Assembly (NCBI GenBank): GCA_902781655.1
Contig: CACZJZ010000009.1
Location: forward strand, 28,583 to 92,582
Reading direction: 5' to 3'
DNA from: an uncultured Lachnospiraceae bacterium
GTDB lineage: Bacteria > Bacillota > Clostridia > Lachnospirales > Lachnospiraceae
DNA: 64,000 bases
The notes under the pieces are model-generated. The model ran no database searches. It saw only the letters and a program-made list of their open reading frames with translations, and had not been told where the DNA came from. Below, in pieces: positions 43,033 to 51,806 of the stretch. The translations under genes and the position numbers were made by a program. Position 1 is the first letter of the stretch, and each line of letters starts with the position of its first letter.

Positions 43033-44787
43033 TTATTTTGAGGGTGCGATATGCCATTCTTCCCACAGGTCACCGGCGATGCGCACGGAATCCGCCAGGT
43101 TCATACTTAGCATTCCCGTGGGTGTCCAGCAGTCCAGGAGCCAGGTATACGGCGTGTAGCTGCCGTCCGGATACCAGATAGGTGTGAAGTGGGTCGGGCG
43201 GTCATAGGTGCTGTAGGGATTGTTTTTGAAAGCGAAGGTGGTACTCTTGCCGCTGACGCTGCGGTTCAGCAGTCTCCAGAAGCCTTCGTACCCGAATTCA
43301 GGGAAATAGGTCACAGCATTCTGCGCCGCCGTGACAGCCGCGCTCTGCGTGGTCGTTACTCTGGCTGTTACTTTCTCCTGAATTCCGTACCCGCTTTTCA
43401 TGGTAGCTGCAGTCGCTGTGGGTGACAGGCTGTCCGGCGTGATGCGCATGGATGCAGTCAGGCTTGCGGAGTAGCCGTTGTAGTCAAACTCCCACCATCC
43501 ATGATCCTCCCACCAGCCGTTATCTACCCAGTGATACCAGCGGTCACGGTGAACCACATTGTTATCATCCACCCAGCGATCCGTGTGCCAGCACTTCTCC
43601 CAGTTCTCTACCCATTCCCAATTTTCCTGCCACCAGGGTGACCAAATGCCCCAGGAAGCGGATGTTACCTGTTCTTTCTCTGGAATAGAAGCCAGACGGA
43701 AACGGTCGTTGCGGTCATCCGCCACCGGGTTGGGCGGATCGTTGCCGTCCAAATCCACGATGTTGCAGGTGATCGTGCTCTGCGCCGTGCCGCCGCCAGA
43801 CACGCTGACGGCAATCGTAATGACGCATGGCTCTGACGGCGTGTGCCATTTTACCCATACCAATTGACTGTCGCCGTCCGGATAGTAGACATTGCTGACG
43901 GTGTAAGTTCTGCCTTGAATCACAAAGCGAACAGTCACAGGATTATCCGGGTCGGACTGCCCGCCGCTCACCTCCACCGAGGAGATCACATCGGTATCGA
44001 CTCGGTATTCATAGTCGAAGTCGTTTACATCGGGCGGCTCCAACTCACCGTTGAAGCGGACGACTCCGATGCCGAGGGACGAGATGATCTGATCGTTGCT
44101 GACCTTGCTGTTGGTGCTGCCAGACCATGCGGGATAGCCCAGATCTGCTTCTTCAAGGAAGATGGCCAGCGGCAGATTCTTATGGGTGAGCGATCCCATC
44201 TTGCTTCGAAGATTTCCGTTTACCTTTTGGTCATAGAGCGCCGCTTCCGTGGCCGTCATGGCATAGTAGGCTCCACCGTAGACGAAGTAGGCGATAGGCT
44301 CGACAACGATTTTGTAATCGCCGGCAATAAGCGTATCAAAGTCTATTCCCACATATCCGGCAATCGCCCGAATGACTTGCTCGTCTGTAAAGTAGCTTCG
44401 AATCGCCGCAATGCTGGCGGGATAGTCGCCGGTCGAAATGATGCGAGGCAGACTCTGCGCCGGACGGACGCAGACATAGCCGCCCACGACAGGTGACAAC
44501 GCCCGCCCACTGTTATAAGAGAGCTTGGATACCTTTCCGAAGTGGATCATGTTGGTGCTCGGATTCTGATTGCTCCAGTCAATGGTGTTCCCCACGACAG
44601 CGTGGCTGTCCACATTCACCACGGAAATGCGGACACCGTCCATACCCGGATTCCAGTAGTTGGTGGATGTGCCGCTGCCCATGCCGCCGCCACCGCCGTC
44701 GAAGTTGCCGTCACCGGTGGCATAAGCTGGAACAGCCGCACACAGCATGAGCACAAGGGAAAGAAAAAGTGCGAGAAGTCGCTTCAT
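43033..44787 (-). CDS. Secreted W-rich surface protein of the conjugative element
   Basis: 584 residues. Signal peptide MKRLLALFLSLVLMLCAAVPAYA, then a glycine-rich stretch (DGGGGGMGSGTSTNYWNP) and an extended extracellular region without recognised domains. Residues about 375-436 hold fifteen Trp in about sixty positions (for example WGIWSPWWQENWEW and WYHWVDNGWWEDHGWW), an extraordinary composition. No membrane anchor or LPXTG follows, so it may bind the channel or the target cell surface. AAAGGAGGAATCC precedes the ATG. It is placed between the DUF6550 gene and the VirB2-like gene. Confidence 0.75.
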   Translation of the reverse strand: MKRLLALFLSLVLMLCAAVPAYATGDGNFDGGGGGMGSGTSTNYWNPGMDGVRISVVNVDSHAVVGNTIDWSNQNPSTNMIHFGKVSKLSYNSGRALSPVVGGYVCVRPAQSLPRIISTGDYPASIAAIRSYFTDEQVIRAIAGYVGIDFDTLIAGDYKIVVEPIAYFVYGGAYYAMTATEAALYDQKVNGNLRSKMGSLTHKNLPLAIFLEEADLGYPAWSGSTNSKVSNDQIISSLGIGVVRFNGELEPPDVNDFDYEYRVDTDVISSVEVSGGQSDPDNPVTVRFVIQGRTYTVSNVYYPDGDSQLVWVKWHTPSEPCVITIAVSVSGGGTAQSTITCNIVDLDGNDPPNPVADDRNDRFRLASIPEKEQVTSASWGIWSPWWQENWEWVENWEKCWHTDRWVDDNNVVHRDRWYHWVDNGWWEDHGWWEFDYNGYSASLTASMRITPDSLSPTATAATMKSGYGIQEKVTARVTTTQSAAVTAAQNAVTYFPEFGYEGFWRLLNRSVSGKSTTFAFKNNPYSTYDRPTHFTPIWYPDGSYTPYTWLLDCWTPTGMLSMNLADSVRIAGDLWEEWHIAPSK

Positions 44788-44821
44788 GGATTCCTCCTTT
44801 CAAAGCTTCGAAAAAAGTAAA

Positions 44822-44845
44822 GGCGCAGCCATTTCTGACTGCGCC
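44822..44845 (-). terminator. Terminator behind the DUF6550 gene
   Basis: GGCGCAG (44822-44828) pairs with CTGCGCC (44839-44845); the minus-strand continuation TTTACTTTTTTC gives a T-rich tail. It separates the pilus-gene block from the W-rich gene. Confidence 0.65.
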
Positions 44846-44864
44846 ATGCTGATTGGGAGTACTG

Positions 44865-45443
44865 TTAGTTCCCGCCGCCCATTTCACCGATTTTATTTCC
44901 GTTTTCGTAGATGTCCTGTCCGTCGATGACCGTGTTATCACCGCTGCTGTCTACATAGCCGAAGCCCGGCACATATACCTGACCGGAGGAGTTCGTGCTT
45001 CCTGCGGCAGGCTGGGATTCCGCAGGCTTGGAGGTGGGCTGCTCCGGATATGTGGGGTGCGGTTCATCCTCCGTCTTGCGTTCCGAGGTCGGCACATCCT
45101 CCGCTTTGTGGTCATCCGGAAGTGTCGCCGTGCCGCTGGGCGATTCCGGCTTTTCCGGAGCGTCCGGTTTAACAGGGTCCGCCTGGATGGTCTGCTCCGT
45201 GCCGTTGGAGTTTGCACCCTGGCCGGGGTCGCTCTGCTCCGGCGTCAGCGAGGGGACATTCACATCTCCCTGGCTATTGTTGATGTTCACATTGGGATCG
45301 TTGCTGTCCGGCTGACTGCCGGATACCGTTCCGGAGGGCGTCACCGTATTTCCACCGAAGCGTCCGGCGATCCCGATGACTGCCGCACCGCAGAGCAGGC
45401 AGCAGACGGTGATGAGGATGATCCGTTTCGTCTTGTCGTTCAT
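44865..45443 (-). CDS. DUF6550-like membrane-anchored protein
   Basis: 192 residues: a basic start and one transmembrane segment (RIILITVCCLLCGAAVIGIAG), a long disordered acidic/proline linker (SQPDSNDPNVNINNSQGD ... DEPHPTYPEQP), and a short C-terminal block GQVYVPGFGYVDSSGDN that is the recognised DUF6550 signature as I recall it. Extracellular, single-pass. The function is unknown. AAAAGGAGGAAAATCA precedes the ATG. It terminates the Tad-type block. Confidence 0.75.
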   Translation of the reverse strand: MNDKTKRIILITVCCLLCGAAVIGIAGRFGGNTVTPSGTVSGSQPDSNDPNVNINNSQGDVNVPSLTPEQSDPGQGANSNGTEQTIQADPVKPDAPEKPESPSGTATLPDDHKAEDVPTSERKTEDEPHPTYPEQPTSKPAESQPAAGSTNSSGQVYVPGFGYVDSSGDNTVIDGQDIYENGNKIGEMGGGN

Positions 45444-45528
45444 TGATTTTCCTCCTTTTTCTGATTTATCTCTTGATTGGACAATACCACACCTTTCGGC
45501 GTAAGTCTATTGGGAAAGCGAAACTTTT

Positions 45529-46065
45529 TCAGAATACCGGCACATATTTGGCTTCCGTGTGCAGCATCATTTCAGCTGCGGGCAAAAGGTTCCCAAGGAA
45601 TCGCACCGGTACCTCCAAGCGGATCTCCACTGCGGCGGTATAGCCCTTGCTTTGGCCGGAACTGAGGGCGTTGTTGCTCAGCTCCACGCTCAGGCCAGAG
45701 ATGGTATATTCCACGTTTCCGTTTGAGATTTTCTGATATCCGCTGCCGGTGTTCTCCAGTCCAAGCGTTGATGCCAGCTGACCGTACACATCGCCGGTAT
45801 TCACGCTCTCATCCCATCGGCCTGTGCCGTCCGGATACCAGCCTGCGGCATAGCCCTCCCGCACAGCGTGGTACACATCATCATAGTTGTCGTTGATGGT
45901 GGAGATGACCGCCTGTTGGGCAGCCTCCTTGACACCCTGGGCGATGATCCACACCCGGCTGAACTCCGCGACCGTGCAAAAAAGCATCAGCAGGACCAGC
46001 ACGATGGCGAGGATCATTGGGGTGCCCTCGCCGGGGTGGCGGCGAAGGAAACAGTGCTTGCTCAT
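45529..46065 (-). CDS. TadE-like pseudopilin
   Basis: 178 residues from ATG 46065 (GGAGGTGTATTGGAA; overlap of ATGA with the preceding gene). N-terminal HCFLRRHPGEGTPMILAIVLVLLMLFCTVAEF is a TadE-type leader: basic residues, a short GEG motif and a hydrophobic helix. Then a soluble part with GYTAAVEIRLEVPVRFLGNLLP. It should be a minor pilin that is processed at the GE site and joins the pilus. It is the last pilus-like gene before a 5' gap of 85 bp to DUF6550. Confidence 0.8.
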   Translation of the reverse strand: MSKHCFLRRHPGEGTPMILAIVLVLLMLFCTVAEFSRVWIIAQGVKEAAQQAVISTINDNYDDVYHAVREGYAAGWYPDGTGRWDESVNTGDVYGQLASTLGLENTGSGYQKISNGNVEYTISGLSVELSNNALSSGQSKGYTAAVEIRLEVPVRFLGNLLPAAEMMLHTEAKYVPVF

Positions 46066-46457
46066 TTCCAATACACCTCCGACTTTCCGGTGGCCTCCGA
46101 CCGCAGCGTGATGGGAAATGAGCCGAAGCCGCCGAACAGGCCGATGTCCATGTCCAATGTCAGCGTTACGGTGACTTCCTCATTGAGCTGAATGCGTCCC
46201 GTTTTCGACCAGCGGATGTTGGGATCCAGTCCGGTGCTGTCCGTCAGCGCCGCGGCACGGCGGCTGGTTTCCGTTCCGACTCTGCCAGAGATCTCCGCTT
46301 CCCGTACCAGCTCCACCGCATAGGTGTCAAGCTGCTGCTTGGCGACGAATACCGGCAGGATTCGCACCGCCAGTGCCAGCACCAGCATGGCACAGACCAC
46401 CAACACGCACACATCGATATAGCCCTCGCCGGAGTGCCGTTTTCGTAATTTCTTCAT
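46062..46457 (-). CDS. DUF4320/TadF-like pseudopilin
   Basis: 131 residues from ATG 46457, for which GGAGG is seven bases away (the ATG at 46463 has the ribosome site too close). HSGEGYIDVCVLVVCAMLVLALAVRILPVF is the pseudopilin leader and helix; VTLTLDMDIGLFGGFGSFP is the small extracellular domain, the DUF4320 pattern. Probably a minor component of the Tad-type pilus with the downstream TadE-like protein. It overlaps that gene by ATGA and follows TadC by 12 bp. Confidence 0.82.
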   Translation of the reverse strand: MKKLRKRHSGEGYIDVCVLVVCAMLVLALAVRILPVFVAKQQLDTYAVELVREAEISGRVGTETSRRAAALTDSTGLDPNIRWSKTGRIQLNEEVTVTLTLDMDIGLFGGFGSFPITLRSEATGKSEVYWK

Positions 46458-46469
46458 AGGCATTCCTCC

Positions 46470-47342
46470 TTAAAACAGCGAACCCAGCGAGTTGATGATC
46501 TGGTAGACGATAATGACAATGTACGTCAGCATGAAGCACATGAGCATGAGGAAGCTGAACACCCGGATCTTTGGCGGGATCTTCGCCGCCTTGGCTTTCA
46601 GGCGCTGCAGCTCCAGCGCTTTCAAGTCGTGGGAGAGCATTTGGAAGTACATCCGCCCATCATCGCCCCGCAAGATGCCGACGAGACCGCGGACGATATC
46701 CGAAATGATAGCAGAACCCATACGGGCTTCGAAACGGATGAGCGCCGCCTCATAAGAGGAGGAGCGCATATCCGCCGTCAGCACATCCAGTTCACGGGCA
46801 AAGTCAGGACCGGCATGTTTCTTGTAGTTCTCCAGAATGCGCAGGACATCCCGGCTGGCGGCCAATTCCTGATGGATGGTCGCCACGAAACGAGGCAGTT
46901 CACCCTCCACCAGTTCCATTCTGGCCTTGCACAGTTCATCCGCCCGACGGCTCTCCTTGAAGTAAGTGAGCAGCGCCAGTACTACCACCAATGGTGTCAG
47001 GATGGGCAAGATCAGGAGGCACGGGATGATCCCCAGCAGGATGAGACAGGGCTTCAGAACGGTGTAAGCCGTAAAGACCTCGGGGGTCATATCCAGTCCT
47101 GCGGCAGTCAGCTTCGTTTCCAGCCGTCTGCGTTTGTAGGCATCCAAGCGGATCAGCGGAGCCAGCTTCAGCGACCATCCCAAAATGAGCGTCTCCATAG
47201 ATTTCACAAGACTGCGCTCCTTGCGTCCTGCGGAGATGAGGGCACGCTCTGTTGCCAGCCTGGGGATCTTCAGCATGTCCGCCAGAACGAAATACATTCC
47301 AGCAGCCAAGGCGGCGCCGAACAGAAATAGCAGCAGTTTCAC
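46470..47342 (-). CDS. tadC: TadC-like type II secretion F-domain protein
   Basis: 290 residues from GTG 47342 (GGAGGTGAGAGT). Four hydrophobic segments and the T2SSF cytoplasmic domain with ELPRFVATIHQELAASRDVLRILENY and RFEARMGSAIISDIVRGLVGILRG, then the C-terminal VFSFLMLMCFMLTYIVIIVYQIINSLGS. It is the inner-membrane platform partner of TadB and sits directly behind it. It probably anchors the CpaF ATPase to the pilus base. Confidence 0.88.
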   Translation of the reverse strand: MKLLLFLFGAALAAGMYFVLADMLKIPRLATERALISAGRKERSLVKSMETLILGWSLKLAPLIRLDAYKRRRLETKLTAAGLDMTPEVFTAYTVLKPCLILLGIIPCLLILPILTPLVVVLALLTYFKESRRADELCKARMELVEGELPRFVATIHQELAASRDVLRILENYKKHAGPDFARELDVLTADMRSSSYEAALIRFEARMGSAIISDIVRGLVGILRGDDGRMYFQMLSHDLKALELQRLKAKAAKIPPKIRVFSFLMLMCFMLTYIVIIVYQIINSLGSLF

Positions 47343-47346
47343 ACTC

Positions 47347-48276
47347 TCACCTCCGATACTCAATGGGCTGCGTCAGCTTCACGACGAATGCGAAGGACAC
47401 GAACACAGCGGCAAGGCAGACAGCGATGACCATTTGACCGGGAATGGTGGCTACCAGCGTATGATACCAGTCCTTATTGATGAAGCGCACCAGCGGAATG
47501 TTGATCAGCACGAGGATTGCCATGGTGATGAACTCCTTGCGGGGGCCAAACACCAGATTTTCCAGTTCCGCATTGACCACCCGCATATCCGACAGCTTGC
47601 TGACGATGGGCGTCAGAATGCTTGTCAGGCTTCGGTCTGTCTGACAAGCCATTACGGCATCGCACCATTCCCGCCAGACCTCATTGTCGATGGCGGCTTT
47701 CAGGTCAACGAGCGCCGCGTCCATATCCGGGTCGATGTGCTTGATGCGCATCAGAAAGCGCTGGAACACCTCCTGCACCGGAGGGTGCAGGTAACGGACA
47801 TTCTCCTCCACGGCCTGCTGAAAGTTCTCGGTACGCAGGTAGGCCGTAGTAATGACGGACAGCGCAGTTTCCAGTTCTGCTGCCACATCCTTTTTGAAGC
47901 TGCCTGCCGTGAGCTTGACATACCAAAACGGGGTCAGCATCAAACCAACAGCCAGCACCGGCACAAGGAAAGCGTTTCCTGCGGCAATGGCGATGCAGGC
48001 TCCCAATGCAAAGCAGAGCAGAGATGTAAAGCACACCATGGGGAACCTGTCTGCCCGTCCGGAGGCTGCCAAGACCGCCTGCGCCTCGGTGATCTCACGC
48101 CGGAGGAACCCTGCCTTTTTTCGCATGGTCGTTTCGTTGATATCGGCACGGATACTGCCGGGAGCTGCGGTCAAGCGGGAAAAAAGACTGTCGCTCAGTT
48201 CTCGCGGCGAGACATGTAGCACCATAAAGAGCCCTGCGATTATGCCGATGCAGGCAATCAGCTGGATCATAGTCAT
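47347..48276 (-). CDS. tadB: TadB-like type II secretion F-domain protein
   Basis: 309 residues. Hydrophobic start (MIQLIACIGIIAGLFMVLHV), a cytoplasmic domain LETALSVITTAYLRTENFQQAVEENVRYLHPPVQEVFQRFLMRIKHIDP typical of T2SSF proteins and a final pair of helices. A classical TadB-TadC pair with the next gene, 4 bp downstream. The start has AAAGGAGG and overlaps the cpaF stop (ATGA). Confidence 0.88.
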   Translation of the reverse strand: MTMIQLIACIGIIAGLFMVLHVSPRELSDSLFSRLTAAPGSIRADINETTMRKKAGFLRREITEAQAVLAASGRADRFPMVCFTSLLCFALGACIAIAAGNAFLVPVLAVGLMLTPFWYVKLTAGSFKKDVAAELETALSVITTAYLRTENFQQAVEENVRYLHPPVQEVFQRFLMRIKHIDPDMDAALVDLKAAIDNEVWREWCDAVMACQTDRSLTSILTPIVSKLSDMRVVNAELENLVFGPRKEFITMAILVLINIPLVRFINKDWYHTLVATIPGQMVIAVCLAAVFVSFAFVVKLTQPIEYRR

Positions 48277-49766
48277 TCATCTTCCTCCTTTCCTTGAACG
48301 AATTGTGCCAACTCTCCAAGCGGCATCCCGTTTTCAATAAAGCGGCGCCGCAGGCTTTCAGATATCTCCTCACATTTCCGGTGCTCGCCCTCAATGATGA
48401 AGTGGTCGTCCTCCAGATGGTTGTCCGTGATGTGATACTCATAGAGCTTGTGAAGCCTGCGACTTCCATCCGGCAGGATCTCGCATTCGGAGATGTTGGT
48501 GATGCGCCGCTGCTTGTTCTCCAACTGGCGGCAGTAGACCACAATGGGGTATGCCTCGGTGACATATCCCATGAGGGTATCGTCCGGGGTGTCCACGGCG
48601 CGTTTGCAGAGGGACACCATGCGGCGGTAGGTACCCTCGCTGGAATTGGAGTGGATGGTGGTCAGCACCGCAATGCCCACACGAGCCGCTTCCTGCGCCG
48701 CGTTGGCCTCTGGGCCGCGCATCTCGCCCACGCAGATGATGTCCGGATTGAAGCGCAGGGCAATATCCAGCAATGCGATCTGATCGATGCGCTGGCGCTC
48801 ATTCTCGCTGTCACGGGTCTGCGTGTGGACGACAGAGTTCGTCACCCGCCCGTCACGCTCCCGGATGAGCTGGAGTTCTCGAGAGCCATCTTCAATGGTA
48901 AAGATACGCTTGCGGTCCGGGATGGTAGAGAGGAGCCAGCCCGCCACGGTGGTCTTGCCGGAGGAAGTTGCTCCCGCCACGCAGATAGACACGCCATAGC
49001 GCAGGCATGCGGACAGAAAGTCCAGCATTTCCTCTGTGGCTGTGCCACTCTGCACGAAGTCCGCCTTGCTGAGATTCCTGGGATTCACGATACGGATGGA
49101 TGCGGCAACACCGGCATCCTCATCCAGCACCGGCGTTTTGATGACCGAGATACGAATATTCTTTGCCAATCGGGAGGTAATGATGGGGCTGGCATTGTCC
49201 AGTACCTTGCCGGAGTTCTGCAGCATACGGCGGATGACATTGGCGGCGTGTTCCGGCGAATCGAAATGCTCCTCCAGCTTGGCGGTATGACCGTCCGAAT
49301 ACTGGATCTCAATGTCCCGCCAGGAGTTGATATCGATCTCCTCAATTCCGTCCGCGAAGATGTACTTGGTTAAAAATCCGTACTCTGCCATTTCCGTGTA
49401 CAGAGCGTCCACCAGTTCAGAGGCCGTCATGCCATCCACAGCAATGCGGTTCTCCTGCAGATACCGTGCCATGCGGCGCTTCATCTGCTCTTTGGCACCC
49501 GAATTATCCTCTGTGATGAGGGTGGCGTAGGTTTCCGAGAGATAGCCCTGCACCTGACTGAGCGCATCCGCAAAGGTGACGCCTTTCTCCTGCGGGGCAA
49601 AGAAGAGTTCGCTTGCACGTGGTGCAGTTGCAGTTTCCGCGAAAAGTGACCTTCCGGTGCGCTCCTCAAAGGAGATGTCATGCACCTCTGCCTGTTCCGG
49701 CTTTCTCTCCGGTTCTGCGGGGGCGGCCGGGGCGAACAGGGAGTTGCTTCGTCTTTCACCAAGCAA
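48273..49766 (-). CDS. cpaF: CpaF/TadA-type secretion ATPase
   Basis: 497 residues. The N-terminal part is linker-like; the core has Walker A VAGATSSGKTTVAGWLL (near residue 270), the Asp box FTIEDGSRELQLI, Walker B IICVGEMRGPEANAAQEAARVG, and the His box TTIHSNSSEGTYRRM. It powers pilus assembly at the membrane. The start is TTG 49766 with GGAGGTGTTCTGA in front, immediately after the cpaE stop. It overlaps tadB by ATGA. Confidence 0.93.
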   Translation of the reverse strand: MLGERRSNSLFAPAAPAEPERKPEQAEVHDISFEERTGRSLFAETATAPRASELFFAPQEKGVTFADALSQVQGYLSETYATLITEDNSGAKEQMKRRMARYLQENRIAVDGMTASELVDALYTEMAEYGFLTKYIFADGIEEIDINSWRDIEIQYSDGHTAKLEEHFDSPEHAANVIRRMLQNSGKVLDNASPIITSRLAKNIRISVIKTPVLDEDAGVAASIRIVNPRNLSKADFVQSGTATEEMLDFLSACLRYGVSICVAGATSSGKTTVAGWLLSTIPDRKRIFTIEDGSRELQLIRERDGRVTNSVVHTQTRDSENERQRIDQIALLDIALRFNPDIICVGEMRGPEANAAQEAARVGIAVLTTIHSNSSEGTYRRMVSLCKRAVDTPDDTLMGYVTEAYPIVVYCRQLENKQRRITNISECEILPDGSRRLHKLYEYHITDNHLEDDHFIIEGEHRKCEEISESLRRRFIENGMPLGELAQFVQGKEEDE

Positions 49767-50573
49767 TCAGAACACCTCCTCACAGATCCGGTCGATCTCC
49801 TTGCGGAATGCGCGGCTGTCCTTCATGGAGAGGTCTGCCAGCAGCTCACCGGCCAAATACTGCTCCTCCAGCTCCTGCGAATACGGCAGCCGGAAGACTA
49901 CGCTGCCCAACACCTGACCGATGCGGTCTGCCGCCTGAAAGGGCTTGATGTTGGATGCTACCCGGTACTGCTTGTCTTTGTCCCATTTCAGTTCTCCCAG
50001 AAGCGGAAGCTGGCTGGAGAGATATCCGACCGATTTCAGGTCACAGCTGGCAAGCTGCAGAACGCTGTCCGCCTCCATCAGCGCCACAGCGGAGAGAATG
50101 TCGTTTGCGATGTAGCTGGAGCAATCAATGACCACATAGGGTACGATCTCGCGGAGGCTGCGGATGAGCTCCTCTGCCTGCTGCTTGGTGCAGGGCGCAT
50201 AGGTGTACTCGTTTTCTTTCTTGCGAAGGCCAAGCATCGTCAGGTGCGGCAGACGTTTTAGGGTAGTCAGATTGTGTTTGATGAGATTTACGGAGATGTG
50301 CTGAGCGGCAAAGATACTGCCGAGGGATTTATCGACCTCCAATTCCGAGGGAGGGCAAATGCAGGGCATCATAGGTGCGGTCATATCACAGAGGAGCAGC
50401 ACCGTATTTTTCTTCTGGGCTGCCAAATGCTTTGCGATTTTGACTGCTGTTACCGTTTTGCCGCAGCCGGGACTGCCCCAAACGGCGAGGATGCCGCCTC
50501 CGGACTCCTCCATCGGCTCCAGCTCCTCCGGCTCCGTATTGCGGCGAAAGAGGCTGCCTTTCAGGAAATTCAT
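49767..50573 (-). CDS. CpaE/TadZ-like P-loop ATPase
   Basis: 268 residues. The P-loop ILAVWGSPGCGKTVTAVKIAKHLA (near 28) and LLLCDMTAPM after it, and YVVIDCSSYIANDILSAV near 145, as in ParA/MinD-type TadZ proteins. TadZ localises the pilus base. The length and N-terminal start match TadZ without a receiver domain. Start ATG 50573 overlaps the CpaB-like stop (ATGA). Confidence 0.8.
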   Translation of the reverse strand: MNFLKGSLFRRNTEPEELEPMEESGGGILAVWGSPGCGKTVTAVKIAKHLAAQKKNTVLLLCDMTAPMMPCICPPSELEVDKSLGSIFAAQHISVNLIKHNLTTLKRLPHLTMLGLRKKENEYTYAPCTKQQAEELIRSLREIVPYVVIDCSSYIANDILSAVALMEADSVLQLASCDLKSVGYLSSQLPLLGELKWDKDKQYRVASNIKPFQAADRIGQVLGSVVFRLPYSQELEEQYLAGELLADLSMKDSRAFRKEIDRICEEVF

Positions 50574-51388
50574 TCGGTGGCCTCACTTTCCGCGGAAGGC
50601 TCCGCGCCCTCGCTTTCCTTAGATTCCGTACCCTCTGCGGTTTCGCCACTGTTCTCCGGCTCCGGTTCTGCGTACAGCTCCTCAATCAGGGCATCCTGCG
50701 CCGCAATGAACTTAGCGGCGTTTTCGGGCGTTCCGCGATACACAAGCGCCAGATGCAACTCACTGTCCTGTTCCAGCTCCGCCAGTACCTTAGCCTGCTC
50801 CGTGGTCACCAGTAGTGTCACGGTGGAGGGCAGTTCCTTTTCATCCACCACTTCACCGGTGTTGGCATCGTATCCGGAGGAGGCGGTCACCGAGATGACC
50901 TCCACATACTGCAGCTCCGGAGGAATGGCTGTTTCGCCCTTGCCCTGATAATCCGCCACGATGACCGTGACGATATCGCCGCTTTCCAGCTTGCCAGAAA
51001 GGCCGGTGGCAAAGCTCTTGATGGTAACGGAGATGGCCTGCTTTGTGCCGTCCAGATTATAGAGATAGGCATTCTCTGCCGCAGGAACAGTTGAGAGCTT
51101 GCTGGAAAGAATGTAATCTCCGACCGCCAGGTCCGCAGTCGCATACTTGCCGACGATCTCTTTCTTGTCTGTCATAAGGTTCTGCGGCAAATTATAGGCA
51201 CCGACCTCTACTGTCTGGACCATCTCTGCGGTGATCTCGTCACCTTCTTTGATGTCCTTCGTCACACGGATGATCTCCGTTTTCTCACTGGCGCTGCGGC
51301 TGAATAGCGGCGTAACACCGAAGCAGATAATCAGCGCCAGCAGGATACACAGCACACCGATGACGGTGCGATTGCGAAAAATCTTCAA
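50570..51388 (-). CDS. CpaB/RcpC-like SAF-domain pilus protein
   Basis: 272 residues from TTG 51388 (AAGGAGG eight bases before). N-terminal membrane segment RTVIGVLCILLALIICFGVTPLF, then a SAF domain: VTKDIKEGDEITAEMVQTVEVGAYNLPQNLMTDKKEIVGKYATADLAVGDYI. The C-terminus is a Glu/Ser-rich tail. It is the outer partner of the Tad base in other bacteria; in Gram-positives it may act at the membrane-wall interface. It overlaps the cpaE start. Confidence 0.82.
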   Translation of the reverse strand: MKIFRNRTVIGVLCILLALIICFGVTPLFSRSASEKTEIIRVTKDIKEGDEITAEMVQTVEVGAYNLPQNLMTDKKEIVGKYATADLAVGDYILSSKLSTVPAAENAYLYNLDGTKQAISVTIKSFATGLSGKLESGDIVTVIVADYQGKGETAIPPELQYVEVISVTASSGYDANTGEVVDEKELPSTVTLLVTTEQAKVLAELEQDSELHLALVYRGTPENAAKFIAAQDALIEELYAEPEPENSGETAEGTESKESEGAEPSAESEATE

Positions 51389-51401
51389 ATCGTTTTCCTC
51401 C

Positions 51402-51806
51402 TTATAGAAAATATGCGGGAATAAAAGCCACTGCGAAATATGGCACCAGCGGCTGCTTCTTTGCCGCACTCTGCCGCAGTGCCGGGAATGCACGCATGAC
51501 AAGGGATGCCAGCAGGAGCGCGACGGACATAAATAAGAATTCCGTGAGTACCCGTCCAACTCCCAACACAAAGCCTACCGCCGCAGCTAACCGCCAATCC
51601 CCGCCGCCCATCAGGCCAAAGCCTGCACAGAGGTAGAACGGAAGCATTGCCAGCAATGCCCCCAAAAGGGAGGCGGGGCTGATGGTGATCAGCCCCGCCA
51701 AAGCAATGACGATGCAGACGATGTTGCTGACGGTCCGGGTCCTCAGGTCATCCACTGCGGCATAAATGAGACCACCGCAGAAGAGGATCGCCTGCGCCCA
51801 GTGCAT
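51402..51806 (-). CDS. A24-family prepilin peptidase (CpaA/TadV-like)
   Basis: 134 residues with five hydrophobic segments. The two active-site aspartates are in AAVDDLRTRTV and in FGLMGGGDWRLAAAVG (GxGD-like motif). A small CpaA-type enzyme that should cleave the pilin leaders. The start overlaps the pilin gene stop (ATGA); the CpaB-like gene begins 13 bp after. Confidence 0.85.
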   Translation of the reverse strand: MHWAQAILFCGGLIYAAVDDLRTRTVSNIVCIVIALAGLITISPASLLGALLAMLPFYLCAGFGLMGGGDWRLAAAVGFVLGVGRVLTEFLFMSVALLLASLVMRAFPALRQSAAKKQPLVPYFAVAFIPAYFL

